A stretch of 64,000 nucleotides of DNA, taken from Bos javanicus. Its lineage: Eukaryota; Chordata; Mammalia; Artiodactyla; Bovidae. The notes beneath the pieces were generated by a model, which ran no database searches, was not told the DNA's origin, and was given only the letters and a program-made list of their open reading frames with translations. Positions 35,127 to 46,214 of the stretch are shown here, piece after piece. Position 1 is the stretch's first letter, and every line of letters begins with the position of its first letter. The stretch is taken from NCBI RefSeq assembly GCF_032452875.1, contig NC_083878.1, positions 39,013,878-39,077,877 on the forward strand. Reading direction: 5' to 3'. Position numbers and translations under genes: made by a program.

Positions 35127-35331
35127 GGGCAAATGAAAAAAATATCTACACTGAAACAGATAGGAAAGGCTGAGACACACTCTTGTCATAAATTCCACTC
35201 CACAATTATTAGGAGGGAACCCCAAGTGTCAGCTTCTTCATAAGGATTTGAAACCATAAAACTCCTAGAAAAAACCCGATAGGTATATAAATCCTTGACA
35301 TTGTATTGAATTTGACACCAAAAGCAAAGGT
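35127..35331 (+). repeat. L1 ORF2 fossil, fourth piece
   Basis: From about 35240, AAACCATAAAACTCCTAGAA is the standard L1 ORF2 C-terminal block; 35127-35239 is unassigned. Confidence 0.65.
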
Positions 35332-35628
35332 CAGTTCAGTCAGTTCAGTTCAGTTCAGTCACTCAGTCGTGTCCGACTCTTTGCGACCCCATGAATCGCA
35401 GCACGCCAGGCCTCCCTGTCCATCACCAACTCCCGGAGTTCACTCAAACTGACATCCATCGAGTCGGTGATGCCATCCAGCCATCTCATCCTCTGTCGTC
35501 CCCTTCTCCTCCTGCCCCCAATCCCTCCCAGCATCAGAGTTTTTTCCAATGAGTCAACTCTTCACATGAGGTGACCAAAGTACTGGAGTTTCAGCTTTAG
35601 CATCATTCCTTCCAAAGAACACCCAGGA
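35332..35628 (-). mobile_element. BovB 3' end, 5'-truncated
   Basis: Inverse 3' end with a (GTTCA)n tail, ending CAAAGAACACCCAGGA. TSD CAAAAGCAAAGGT at 35319-35331 and 35629-35641 within the L1. Confidence 0.95.
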
Positions 35629-36092
35629 CAAAAGCAAAGGTAACAAAAGTAAAAATAGACAATTGAATCCATATCCAACTAAAATACCTGTGAATAGCAA
35701 GGTAAACCATCAACAAATGAAAGGCAAGCTACTTAATGGGAGAAAATATTTGCATACCGTATATCCAAAAGGGGTTAATATTCAAAACACACAAAGAATG
35801 CATTAAACTCAATGGGCAAAACAACAAATACACTGATTAAAAATGAGCAAAGGATCTAAACAGACATTATCCAAAAGAAGACATACAAATGGATAAGAGG
35901 TACATGAAAAGATGCTCAACCTTACTAAATACCAGGAAAATGCAAATCAAAACCACAGCTGTTACAATAGCTATTATCAAAAAGACAAGAGATGTCAAAT
36001 GCTGGCAAGGATTGCAGAAAAGAGGAATTTTGTACACTGTTGGTGGGAGTGTAAACTTGCATAGCAGCCTAGGAAAGAGTAGGGAGTTCCTC
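35629..36092 (+). pseudogene. L1 ORF2 fossil, fifth piece
   Basis: Well-preserved order of L1 ORF2 C-terminal blocks: GGGAGAAAATATTTGCATAC, AAGAAGACATACAAATGGAT, ATGAAAAGATGCTCAACC, AAATGCAAATCAAAACCACA, TGTACACTGTTGGTGGGAGT. Stops and shifts prevent translation. Confidence 0.85.
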
Positions 36093-36357
36093 GGGAGAAG
36101 GAAATGACAACCCACTCCAGTATTCTTGCCTGGAGAGTCCTGTGGACAGGGGAGCCTGGTGGGTTACTGTCCATGGGGTCCCACAGAGTCAGACACGACT
36201 GAAGCGACTTAGCATGCATGCATGCATTGGAGAAGGAAATGGCAACCCACTCCAGTATTCTTGCCTGCAGAATTCCAGGGATGGAGGAGCCTGGTGGGCT
36301 GCCATCTATGGGGTTGCGCAGAGTTGGACATGACTGAAGTGACTTAGCAACAGCAGC
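36093..36357 (+). mobile_element. Bov-A2 SINE (two-unit)
   Basis: GGGAGAAGGAAATGACAACC start, CATGCATGCATGCATTGG linker, GACTTAGCAACAGCAGC end. TSD AGGGAGTTCCTC at 36081-36092 and 36358-36369. Confidence 0.95.
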
Positions 36358-36369
36358 AGGGAGTTCCTC

Positions 36370-36383
36370 AAGAATTTTAAAAT
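36370..36383 (+). repeat. L1 ORF2 fossil, sixth piece
   Basis: AAGAATTTTAAAAT, a short L1 remnant trapped between the Bov-A2 TSD and the BovB locus; the next L1 base is at 38539. Confidence 0.6.
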
Positions 36384-37298
36384 CAGATCAGATCAGATTA
36401 GTTGCTCAGTCATGTCCGACTCTTTGAGACCCCATGAATTGCAGCACGCCAGGCCTCTCTGTCCATCACAAACTCCCGGAGTTCACTCAGACTCACGTCC
36501 ATCGAATCAGCGATGCCATCCAGCCATCTCATCCTCTGTCGTCCCCTTCTCCTCCTGCCCCCAATCTCTCCCAGCATCAGAGTTTTTTCCAATGAGTCAA
36601 CTCTTCACATGAGGTGGCCAAAGTACTGGAGTTTCAGCTTTAGCATCATTCCCTCCAAAGAAATCCCAGGGCTGATCTCCTTCAGAATGGACTGGTTGGA
36701 TTTCCTTGCAGTCCAAGGGACTCTCAAGAGTCTTCTCCAACACCACAGTTCAAAAGCATCAATTCTTTGGCGCTCAGCCTTCTTCACAGTCCAACTCTCA
36801 CATCCATACAGGACCACAGGAAAAACCATATAGCCTTGACTAGACAGACCTTTGTTTGCAAAGTAATGTCTCTGCTTTTGAATATGCTATCTAGGTTGGT
36901 CATAACTTTCCTTCCAAGGAGTAAGCGTCTTTTAATTTCATGGCTGCAGTCACCATCTGTAGTGATTTTGGAGCCCAAAAATAAAGTCTGACACTGTTTC
37001 CACTGTTTCCCCATCTATTTCCCATGAAGTGATGGGACCGGATGCCATGATCTTCGTTTTCTGAATGTTGAGCTTTAAGCCAACTTTTTCACTCTCCATT
37101 TTCACTTTCAAGAGGCTTTTTAGTTCCTCTTCACTTTCTGCCATAAGGGTGGTGTCATCTGCATATCTGAGGTTATTGAGATTTCTCCCGGAAATCTTGA
37201 TTCCAGTTTGTGTTTCTTCCAGTCCAGCATTTCTCATGATGTACTCTGCATATAAGTTAAATAAACAGGGTGACAATATACAGCCTTGACGAACTCTC
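36384..37298 (-). mobile_element. BovB 3' part, inverse
   Basis: Inverse BovB from a (GATCA)n tail to ATACAGCCTTGACGAACTC. It includes the coding C-terminus and the YADD region (RYADDTTLMAES on the minus strand in 36950-37276). It forms the left half of a head-to-head BovB locus. Confidence 0.9.
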
Positions 37299-37424
37299 TA
37301 GTCCAACTCTCACATCCATACATGACTACTGGAAAAACCATAGCCTTGACTAGACGAACCTTTGTTGGCAAAGTAATGTCTCTACTTTTGAATATGCTAT
37401 CTAGGTTGGTGATAACTTTCCTTC
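37299..37424 (-). mobile_element. Inverted copy of the neighbouring BovB segment
   Basis: This 126 bp piece is the reverse complement of 37612-37737 with only two differences seen by eye. It shares copy-specific variants (GTGATAACTTTCC, ACGAACCTTTG) with the plus-strand copy. Confidence 0.88.
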
Positions 37425-37456
37425 TATTTATAGAAGTTCTATTTATAGAACTACTA

Positions 37457-38538
37457 TATTCAGAAAACTAAGATCATGGCATCTGGTCCTATCACTTCAT
37501 GGGAAATAGATGGGGAAACAGTGGAAACAGTGTCAGACTTTATTTTTTGGGGCTCCAAAATCACTGCAGATGGTGATTGCAGCCATGAAATTAAAAGACG
37601 GTTACTCCTTGGAAGGAAAGTTATCACCAACCTAGACAGCATATTCAAAAGCAGAGACATTACTTTGCCAACAAAGGTTCGTCTAGTCAAGGCTATGGTT
37701 TTTCCAGTAGTCATGTATGGATGTGAGAGTTGGACTATAAAGAAAGCTGAGTGCTGAAGAATTGATGCTTTTGAACTGTGGTGTTGGAGAAGACTCTTGA
37801 GAGTCCCTTGGACTGCAAGGAGATCCAACCAGTCCATCCTAAAGGAGATCAAAACTAAGGTCATGGCATCTGGTCCTATCACTTCATGGGAAATAGATGG
37901 GGAAACAGTGGAAACAGTGTCAGACTTTATTTTTTGGGGCTCCAAAATCACTGCAGATGGTGATTGCAGCCATGAAATTAAAAGACGGTTACTCCTTGGA
38001 AGGAAAGTTATCACCAACCTAGACAGCATATTCAAAAGCAGAGACATTACTTTGCCAACAAAGGTTCGTCTAGTCAAGGCTATGGTTTTTCCAGTAGTCA
38101 TGTATGGATGTGAGAGTTGGACTATAAAGAAAGCTGAGTGCTGAAGAATTGATGCTTTTGAACTGTGGTGTTGGAGAAGACTCTTGAGAATCCCTTGGAC
38201 TGCAAGGAGATCCAACCAGTCCATCCTAAAGGAGATCAGCCATGGGATTTATTTGGAAGGACTGATGCTAAAGCTGAAACTCCAATACTTTGGCCACCTC
38301 ATGTGAAGAGTTGACTCATTGGAAAAGACCCTGATGCTGGGAGGGATTGGGGGCAGGAGGAGAAGGGGACGACAGAGGATGAGATGGCTGGATGGCATCA
38401 CTGACTCGATGGACATGAGTTTGGGTGAACTCCGGCAGTTGGTGATGGACAGAGAGGCCTGGCGTGCTGCAATTCATGGGGTCGCAGAGAGTTGGACACG
38501 ACTGAGCGACTGAGCGATTGAACTGAACTGAACTGAAC
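37457..38538 (+). mobile_element. BovB 3' part, sense, with internal tandem duplication
   Basis: Sense BovB from ATATTCAGAAAAC to the (TGAAC)n tail at 38538. A 387 bp segment is present twice in tandem (37464-37850 and 37851-38237). Both copies share a TGA in GAGTGCTGAAGAATTG, so the stop predates the duplication. Confidence 0.92.
37464..38237 (+). repeat. 387 bp tandem duplication inside BovB
   Basis: Copy 1 37464-37850, copy 2 37851-38237; I see two differences (AAGATCATGG/AAGGTCATGG and GAGAGTCCC/GAGAATCCC), so about 99.5% identity. Confidence 0.93.
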
Positions 38539-38842
38539 CATATGAACCAGCACTCCCACCTCCCGATATATAACCAAAAGATACAAAGTCATTATCTGAA
38601 AGCCATGTTTGTACTCTCATGTTTACATGTTCATTGCAGCATTATTTATAATATCTACATTGTGAAAACAATCTAAGTATCCGTGGAGGAATGAATGATG
38701 AAATGTGGTAGATGGTACACACACATATAGATATGCATGTATAGATACACATATACATGAAATGAAATACTATTTAACCTTATAAAAGAGGGAAATCCTG
38801 CCATTTGTGATAAAATGGATGGAGCTGAAAGACAGGTATATT
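38539..38842 (+). pseudogene. L1 ORF2 fossil, C-terminal piece
   Basis: CATATGAACCAGCACTCCCA, GTTCATTGCAGCATTATTTA and GGAAATCCTGCCATTTGTGA complete the L1 ORF2 C-terminus begun at 29940. Confidence 0.85.
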
Positions 38843-41800
38843 TCTTTGTTTTATGATGTTTCAGGACAGAGATAGTCAGATAATTCTCAATAGAGAGGTG
38901 GGTTATAGATAATAATCTATAAAGCTAGTCAAAATTTCAGGGTGCATTCCTGATTTTATGTCTTCTGAGAAAATTTTGATATATTTTTAAAACTCAAAGC
39001 AATATTTATATTGGTATTAACAATAGTAATGCCTTTTGTTTTTAAGAAATACATGACACAAGTAATGTTCAATATTTTTCGGAGAAAAATACTATTATAC
39101 TTTATAATGTTATACTTTTTTATACTTCCAGTAAAAAAGATAAAAATAAAAGTAAATAAGTAGGCCAACTGGTAAATAAGTAGACCAATTCTTGATTTTA
39201 GTTTGTAGTGCAGAGAGAACAGTTACATATAATGAAACTGAACTTGATATAATCCTAGGATGAGAAACTGATGACTATGTCATGATTTCACTGGGTATTA
39301 TGAATCAAAATAAATCAAATAGAGATATAGGATGATCATTTTTTCTCTCAACATTACCCAAGAGGAACTGGTAGAATTTTGGAGTCAAAGAGCTCTACAG
39401 ATAATCCTTAAGAATAATTTGGCCAGAATATATAAGTTAGGAATTCAACTGGGTAGAGTAACAGAATATTCAACTCACAATGCTTCACTTACAATAAAAG
39501 TCTGGAGGTAAAATGCTGTAAGCATTACTTTGGTTCTCATGGCTCTTTTTTTTCTGTTTCACTGGACTTAGTTCATACCCACTCATCTGCTATTTGTTAC
39601 CTCGTGTGTACAGCATGGCTACTGAATATACAGGCATCATTTTCACAATCAAAACAATAAGAAATTGAAAAAAGGTACCTGTCCTGTCTCCTTCTTGGGA
39701 ACATAACATTTCTTAAAAGAAAAGCCCTATCCCAGGAGATCACGCAATGTCCCATGGGAGAGAATGGTTCACATGGCCAGTGAGAGCGGAAAGGGAGTCT
39801 GGAAAACTATCTGTCCAAGGGTTAGAGCAACACTGAGACTGTCTTTTCCCAACTGTTTTACATTGCCTGGTGTGGGACACATTAACATTAGGTTCTGTTA
39901 GAAGGAGGTAATGGAACAGCAGCTAAAGGGAAAGTGAATAGTAGTGCTTACTACACACAACTCAAATGTCCTTATTGAAGAAACAATACAATCCATAAAG
40001 ATCTGGACATATTCTAGCCAAAATATTGAAATCATTAGAAATAGTCATTTTTTCTTCCCTTCTCTCTTTCTTTCCTTTTTCAATGAGTTGGATATCCCAC
40101 ACAGATCAGTTCTCCAGTAGCTTTGTACAAAGCCTTTAGTCAATTCCTGAGTTAGGTTATCTAGTACCTGCATATGGTGGTCTGGTACCCATCTTTCATT
40201 TCAGTACACTGCTTACTTTGCAGCTCTGTCTCTTACCAGATGCTGCCACAGTTACATTTGACTTTAGAACTCACTCAGACTAGGATGAGAAAATAGCTAT
40301 TTCTTCTCCATTTGCCAATAGAGTCATATTTACATTATAACAGTAATAGGATACAAGAGATCACATGTGAGTTTTTAAATTCTGGGTCATGAAACAGGCA
40401 AAGAGAAGTCTAAGACAACTCTAATTTCAGATGGGAAGTTGTTTACCAAGTTTTCTTTTGGCCCTTAGATCTTTTACTGTAACTGTGAGCTAGAAGGAAA
40501 TGGAGTAATATGAATTTCATATCTCATTTTCTTCTTCCTTGCCTGTAATTGCAGTCCTAATGACCAGGAGGCAGGAGGTGAGAAGTCTTATGGCCACATA
40601 GACAATCTTACCTTCTGAATAGCTAATTTTATGTTACACCAGAATAAACATTTATTCTTTACTTTACTTTCATATGCTGATATATAGAGATTAATTTAAT
40701 TATTTATCTGTATAGGCAATACATGAATAACAACTGAATATTTATATTGTATTTTTCTAAAAATTAAACAAAAAAACAGGGATGACCTACTTGCAAAGCA
40801 CTGATTTTTCCTACTTTGAATATTTTCTGGTGATGCAACAAATTCTATGCAATTTGCAAGAGTTGAATCTGAAATATAAGAACACTGCAGATATGCAAAA
40901 AATGTTTTTAAGATTTTATTTTGTTAAGGAAAATGTAGAAACCAATCAGATGTCTACAGATGGCTTCTTTGTTATATAAAGAAATCATGCCAGAAACAGT
41001 ATGAAATCTTAGATCCAAAGGACTTCCCTTATATATTTATTTTTATAAAACATTTTACTCCCTTTACTATCACAAACATATTTTGTAATATAATCTTTTT
41101 GTTCACATTAACGATATAAAAACACAGCTTGAGGAAATACAGTAGACTTTACATGTCAATGAGTTCAAATAGCACAGAAAATTTAATTGTACTTAACTGC
41201 TCTTTTGTTTTTTTATTGCATTGTTTACTAGTTCTAGGATTACTACATTTGCTAATATACATATATGTATATTTCCAAGTTTAGTAAATTAAATACTTTT
41301 CCTGCAAAGAAAGTACTTTTTTGACTGGTCAGTAAAATAAACTATATTACTGAATTTAACCAAGTCTACAGAATTTTGTGAAGTGCAAAATTAAATATTT
41401 AACTGGAATATCTGATTAGCACACATCTTTCAGATTCCTAAGTATCTTGTTACTATCTATCCTTTTATCCTAATTTCCTTTTTTAATCTTTTTATCCTAA
41501 TTCCCACCTACATTAACTTAGTCAGTAATCCACTTGTTCGGGTTCCTTATTTCAGTTTTGGGCCATGGACTTCCAGAATTGACTTCGGCTCCATCAGAAA
41601 GAGAGAAGCTCCAGTATAAACGTTGTTAAGACTATATGCAGATTTCCTCAGTCTGTTTGCTGAGTTAGGACTCAGTGTTTTTCCTGATCTTTTTGCTTCT
41701 TGACAACTCCTTCCAAATTTTTCTTGACTTCTGACTTCTATTTGTACCCTAACTCTTCCTAAGAACTGGTTGATTGCTAAGCCAAACCCAAACGCTCTCA

Positions 41801-41924
41801 GTTTTCCCTTGTCTTTTTATTCTCTGGGAAGAAACCCTGCCTGTACAGTCTCTGTGATTCAGGTTTCCCATGACTTTCATTCTTTTACTCAGAGGCAGTT
41901 TTCCTCAATTATCATAATATATTT
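38843..41924. other. Unassigned 3 kb stretch
   Basis: No recent repeat, exon or RNA gene recognised; mainly AT-rich. A small two-copy repeat (GTAAATAAGTAGGCCAACT, period 20) lies at 39152-39190. Possible single-copy DNA. Confidence 0.5.
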
Positions 41925-42300
41925 AACTCCAGAACTTCTACTTCAGGCTTGTCTCTGCGATTTGAATTCTAGACTTGTATATCCAATACCAATTGGACAT
42001 TTTTGTTTGAATTTCTATTAGGAATCTCAAACTTGACACTGGAAAATTCCACTCCTGATTTCATTTTCTTCACATAACTCTCCTCTCCTTCAGTCTTTAC
42101 CATCTTAATGCCTATTGTGTTGCTGAAACCAAAAATTTAGAAGTCATCTTTATTCCCTTCTTTCTCTCAGTTTCTGTATGACATTCCTTATCAAGTCCTG
42201 TCAGGTCAAACTACAAAGTATATTCTGTATCCACCCACCTCATCTCATGCTTGCACCCTTCAACCCAAGTCAAAACCACCTAATTCCTGGACAAAACTAT
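41925..42300 (+). repeat. L2 LINE fossil, left part
   Basis: CTAGACTTGTATATCCAATA, TAGGAATCTCAAACTTGACA, GTCATCTTTATTCCCTTC and ATCAAGTCCTGTCAGGTC are L2 blocks in sense order. Confidence 0.75.
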
Positions 42301-42868
42301 AATTCAAAAAGAAACATGCAACCCTATATTCATAGCAGCAGTATTGACAATAGTCAAAACATGGAAAAAACCTAAATGTCCATTGACAAATGAATGGATA
42401 AAGATGATGTGGTACATATATACAATGGAATATTAGCTATAAAAAAGAACAAAATAATGCCATTTGCAGTAACATGGATAGAAACGGAGATTATCACACT
42501 AAGTGAGTCAGAGAGAAAGACAAATATCAAATGATATCACTTATATTTGGAATCTAAACTAGGGCACAAATGAGCCTATCCACAAAAGAGAAACAGAATC
42601 ACAGAGAACAAACCTGTGGTTGCCAAAGGGGAGGGGTTTGGAGGAGAGGGAAATACTAGGATTAGCAGATGCAAACTGTTATATACAGGATGGATAAACA
42701 GCAAGGTTCTACTGTGTAGTGCAGGAAATTATATTCAAGATCCTGTGATAAATCATAATGGAAAAAATGTCTATATGTGTATAATCAAGTCACTATGCTG
42801 TACAACAGAGACTGGTACAACATTGTAAATCAACCATACTCCAATTAAAAAAAAAATAAAAAAACCTC
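42301..42868 (+). mobile_element. L1 3' end
   Basis: ORF2 C-terminal block (CAATGGAATATTAGCTATAA) followed by L1 3'UTR (ACCTGTGGTTGCCAAAGGGG, GTACAACATTGTAAATCAAC) and a poly-A-rich tail. It interrupts the L2. Confidence 0.88.
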
Positions 42869-43130
42869 ATCCATTATATGAGAACCTATTCTCAGTATCC
42901 TTGCTTCCTCTCTGATTCTTCTTCAATTTATTCTTCACATTATACCCAGGATGGCCCCATTCTTTTAGTGTAAATTAGACTATATAATTCCCTGAGTTAA
43001 AAGCTCTGAATGAAAACCAAACTCACTGGTTTCAACTACAAAACCTGCTATAAGGTGACTTCTACCTACTATTGTGCCATCTCTTCTTGCTACAAGCCCA
43101 TTACAGCCTTTTCTTTCCTGTTGCTTAAAA
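42869..43130 (+). repeat. L2 LINE fossil, middle part
   Basis: Continues the L2 beyond the L1: CTTGCTTCCTCTCTGATTC, CACATTATACCCAGGATGG, TAAAAGCTCTGAATG. Confidence 0.65.
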
Positions 43131-43346
43131 GCGAAGTGAAAGCTTTAGTTGCTCAGTCATGTCCAACCTTTTGTTACCTCGTGGACTGTAGCCCACTAGG
43201 CTCCTCTGTCCATGGGATTCTCTCGGCAAGAATACTGGAGTGGGTTGCTATTCCCTTCTCCAGGGAATCTTTCTGAACTAGGGATCAAACCTGGGTCTCC
43301 TTCATTGCAGGCAGATTCTTTACCATCTGAACCATCAAGGAATCCC
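43131..43346 (-). mobile_element. Bov-tA SINE
   Basis: TTGCTCAGTCATGTCCAACC to the inverted head ACCATCAAGGAATCCCCC. Confidence 0.9.
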
Positions 43347-43470
43347 CCTTCCGATTCCTTAAATGTAAGTTAATAACTCCCAGAGAGGACTACCCTGATC
43401 GTCCGCCTACAATTTCTACTCCTTCATCCAAATAAGTGCACTTATCAATAACTGACCTTTGTTTGTTACT
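43347..43470 (+). repeat. L2 LINE fossil, right part
   Basis: CCCAGAGAGGACTACCCTGA corresponds to the L2 block upstream of its 3' terminus; the terminus itself is missing or decayed. Confidence 0.55.
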
Positions 43471-43716
43471 CCTCCTTTGGCACAACCCAAAAATATACTC
43501 CATAAAACCAGGAAGCTAGACAATGTTCACTGCTTTGTTCTGAATGTCTTGAATTATAATAATAGAAAGTGCTCAGGAACAGTATTAATGAAACATGAAA
43601 ATCATATTTCAGCCCCATACTTTACTGTGAATGTATCATAGCCCACCAATGAAAAATATAATACTTCAAACCCTCACATTTTGTCTTGAGAGCAATCACC
43701 AATCCATCGAAATCAG

Positions 43717-43893
43717 TAGTTCTCAGACTTGGCTTTATTTTAATATCATTTGGAACTTCTACAAAACACAGATGGTAAGCCTCAACTTGTAAGTTGCTCA
43801 CTTAATTGATTCAGACTGAATGTGCATCAATATTTGTATAAAGTATCCATAGGTGATCCCACTGTCATCTGTGGATAAGAACCTTTGATTTAC
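43717..43893 (+). mobile_element. hAT-Charlie non-autonomous element (MER5-like)
   Basis: AGTAGTTCTCAGACTTGG start and ATCATTTGGAACTTCTAC block; ends near GTGGATAAGAACCTTT. Decayed. 43471-43716 before it is unassigned. Confidence 0.6.
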
Positions 43894-43975
43894 AGTTTTT
43901 ATTTTAAAGAATTTTAAATGTTTATAAATCTTATTTTTTGGAGAATACCTATAATTCCTAAAATACATGGGTTAT

Positions 43976-44168
43976 GTGACTTCCCTGGCAGTCCAGTGGT
44001 TAAAACTTTGCTCTCTAATGGAGGTAGGTGTAGGTTCAGTCCCTGTTAGGGGAGGTAAGATCCCACATGCCTCTGGACTAAAAAACCAAAATATAGAACA
44101 GAGCAATATTGTAACAAATTCAACCAAAGACTTTATAAAAATGGTCTAAATAAAAAAAAATTTTTTTT
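43976..44168 (+). mobile_element. CHR-type SINE (CHR-1 like)
   Basis: GTGACTTCCCTGGCAGTCCA head, GGTTCAGTCCC B-box, GATCCCACATGCCTCTGG body, AATAAAAAAAAA tail. Confidence 0.8.
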
Positions 44169-44499
44169 AATATATGGGCTGTAAAAAAATCATAAAATCT
44201 AGCTTCAACTTGCCTCTTCATAGCTGCCTTCCCTCTATATAGTTGTTTTAGATGTATGCATACCATTTCTTTTTGCTTACACAAATCTTTAAATACCATA
44301 AATTACTGATTTAGGACAAAAATTTCTAGTTGGCACTGAGAATAGTGTCTCACAACTTAACTGATCTCATTTGCCTGCTGAAACTGTGATTCACAATGGA
44401 ATATTTTCTTGACAGAAAATCCATTTAATTAATCTCCTTGTTAATTTTTTCCCCATCAATCCAACAAAAATACATTTAACAAATTCAACAAAAGTAGGA
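44169..44499. other. Unassigned stretch
   Basis: Nothing recognised. Confidence 0.45.
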
Positions 44500-44809
44500 C
44501 ATCCTAATTCTCTCCCAACCATTAAGGAAATTAAATCCTTAATAAAAACAAAGAAACCAATCAATCAAACAAACAAAAAAAATTCTCCACAAAGAAAACT
44601 TCAAAGGAGATGATTTTACAAAAAAGTTTTACCAAATGTTTTTGAATAAATACCAATCTTACATAAACTCTTTGAAGAGAATAGAAAGAAAAATCAACGA
44701 CTTGTTTTACAACTTTCTTATCTTGCTTACAAAATAGGACAAAGAGATTACGGAAAAGGATAATTACAGGTCATTTTCAGTCAAAAGCATAGATGAAAAA
44801 TGCCATATA
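44500..44809 (+). repeat. Old L1 ORF2 fragment
   Basis: TCTCCACAAAGAAAACTTCA, TTTTACCAAATG, AATAAATACCAATCTTAC and AGGATAATTACAGGTCATTT follow the L1 ORF2 RT order. Confidence 0.65.
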
Positions 44810-44815
44810 AAGCAT
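44810..44815. repeat. Target-site duplication of solo LTR, left
   Basis: AAGCAT here and at 45683-45688 bracket an LTR that starts TG and ends CA. Confidence 0.8.
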
Positions 44816-45682
44816 TGCCAGAGTCCAGCTCCAGCAGCCAGGGATTCAACCTGAAGAGATGGACGGTGTTGGTGATGAGACAGCTTCTCAGTTTTCTTGG
44901 ACTGCCTACTTATTTCAAGTTTAAGATTCTCTTTTATACTTTTACAAAAACATTAGGCCAGAGGTTTGACATTTTCAGTTCTCCCTCACCCAGATTTATT
45001 ATCTCCATAAATCATTGTTCTTCAAACAGAGTTCCTGCTTCAGCAATTCTCTCGGAATCAGCTTTACCATCTACTTCCTCTTATGTGTCCTGTAGTTATC
45101 TTGTGATTACATTGTAACTCATGCTACATTCCTGTTTATTTCTTATCTTTCTAAATCCTGTTTGCCCCTAATATCCTGAGCTCACTATCTCTTAAAAAGG
45201 CTTCTAGCTATAGTATCTCTAAAATTCCTAACCTCTATAAGCTATAGTAAAATATGTTAACATTACAACATTTCTTAAATCTTTAACTTCTAACTATTTT
45301 AATTATTTCCAAGCCCTAAATTCAGTAAGCGCCTTTGCCATAAACATTTTCCTCACAAATAGGCTTCAGATAGCAATCCCTCCCATGGCCTTAAGCTATG
45401 GCCTATGTGCTCATCCTGGAATACTCTTTTGTAAAAGTCCTTGAAATGTCAATGATTAACTTTATGAATTATTCTCTGAGCACAGCTGTAGAAGGCTTCG
45501 TGCCTTCTCATGCTCCTCTCAAGAACAGTAAGCACCTTAATATTCCTTTTCAGTCAACTCAGCTGAGGAGAGGAAAAAACAAGGGCTAACTCCTTCATCC
45601 TGGGTCTGTGCCTGTGGAATGAGGAGAGGGGGCTGGGGCCGTGCTTCCATTTTGTCAGTAATGCCTAACGCGGCTCCTGACA
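44816..45682 (-). mobile_element. Solo LTR of an endogenous retrovirus, ERVK-like
   Basis: Read on the minus strand, an 867 bp unit begins TGTCAGGAGCCGCGTTAGGC and ends GGAGCTGGACTCTGGCA, so it keeps the TG...CA ends. It is flanked by a 6 bp direct repeat (AAGCAT), the TSD size usual for class II (ERVK) proviruses. A TATA box, GTATAAAAG, lies at 44931-44939 (minus strand), about 115 bp before its 3' end. No internal retroviral genes are next to it, so this is a solo LTR left by recombination. It resembles the ruminant BTLTR1 group, but that name is from memory and not verified. Confidence 0.78.
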
Positions 45683-45688
45683 AAGCAT

Positions 45689-46214
45689 TATTCAAGGTTT
45701 GGAAAGGTGTGGGACTTTACTTTTGCACCCCAAAACTGAAGCACCAATGTATTTTTCTTCTGCTTTCTATCAGTACCTCTGTAGACCCAACAATATGTTT
45801 GGTGAGAAATTTCAGAAGTCTGTTTAGGTCAGGTGCTATACTGATATTTGAATGCTAATTCTACAGAACCAAAGAAAAAAAAAGAATGAAAAGGGAGAAA
45901 GAAAGTGAGGAGGTACTCCACAGACTGAGAGTCCAAGGGCAGAGATTATATCTAATGAATCAGAGACAGTGATCAAATAGCAGAGGTTATCCAAGTCAAA
46001 TTAAATACATTGCAGGCTGTGTATAATATCAGGGGGGCAGAAAATCAGATATAGACTGGTATAGAAAAAGCAGAGGCAGCAAAAGTGTGGGCCCAGAAAG
46101 ACCCAGGTCAACACTAGGTGTTAGGATTTTTGTTTGGCTGAATTTTCTTTCATTCCTGCCATATAGGCTTTCAACCCAAAGATTTAAAAAGGTATTACGT
46201 TGGTGTCTACAGGG
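45689..46214. other. Unassigned stretch
   Basis: Starts with a short GC-richer part, then A-rich sequence near 45868-45905. No family assigned. Confidence 0.45.

Noticed and set aside
37460..38224. Longest open frame of the window, 254 codons on the minus strand
   Set aside because: It is the antisense of a sense-oriented BovB and is long only because the 387 bp segment is duplicated in tandem; the protein repeats itself accordingly.
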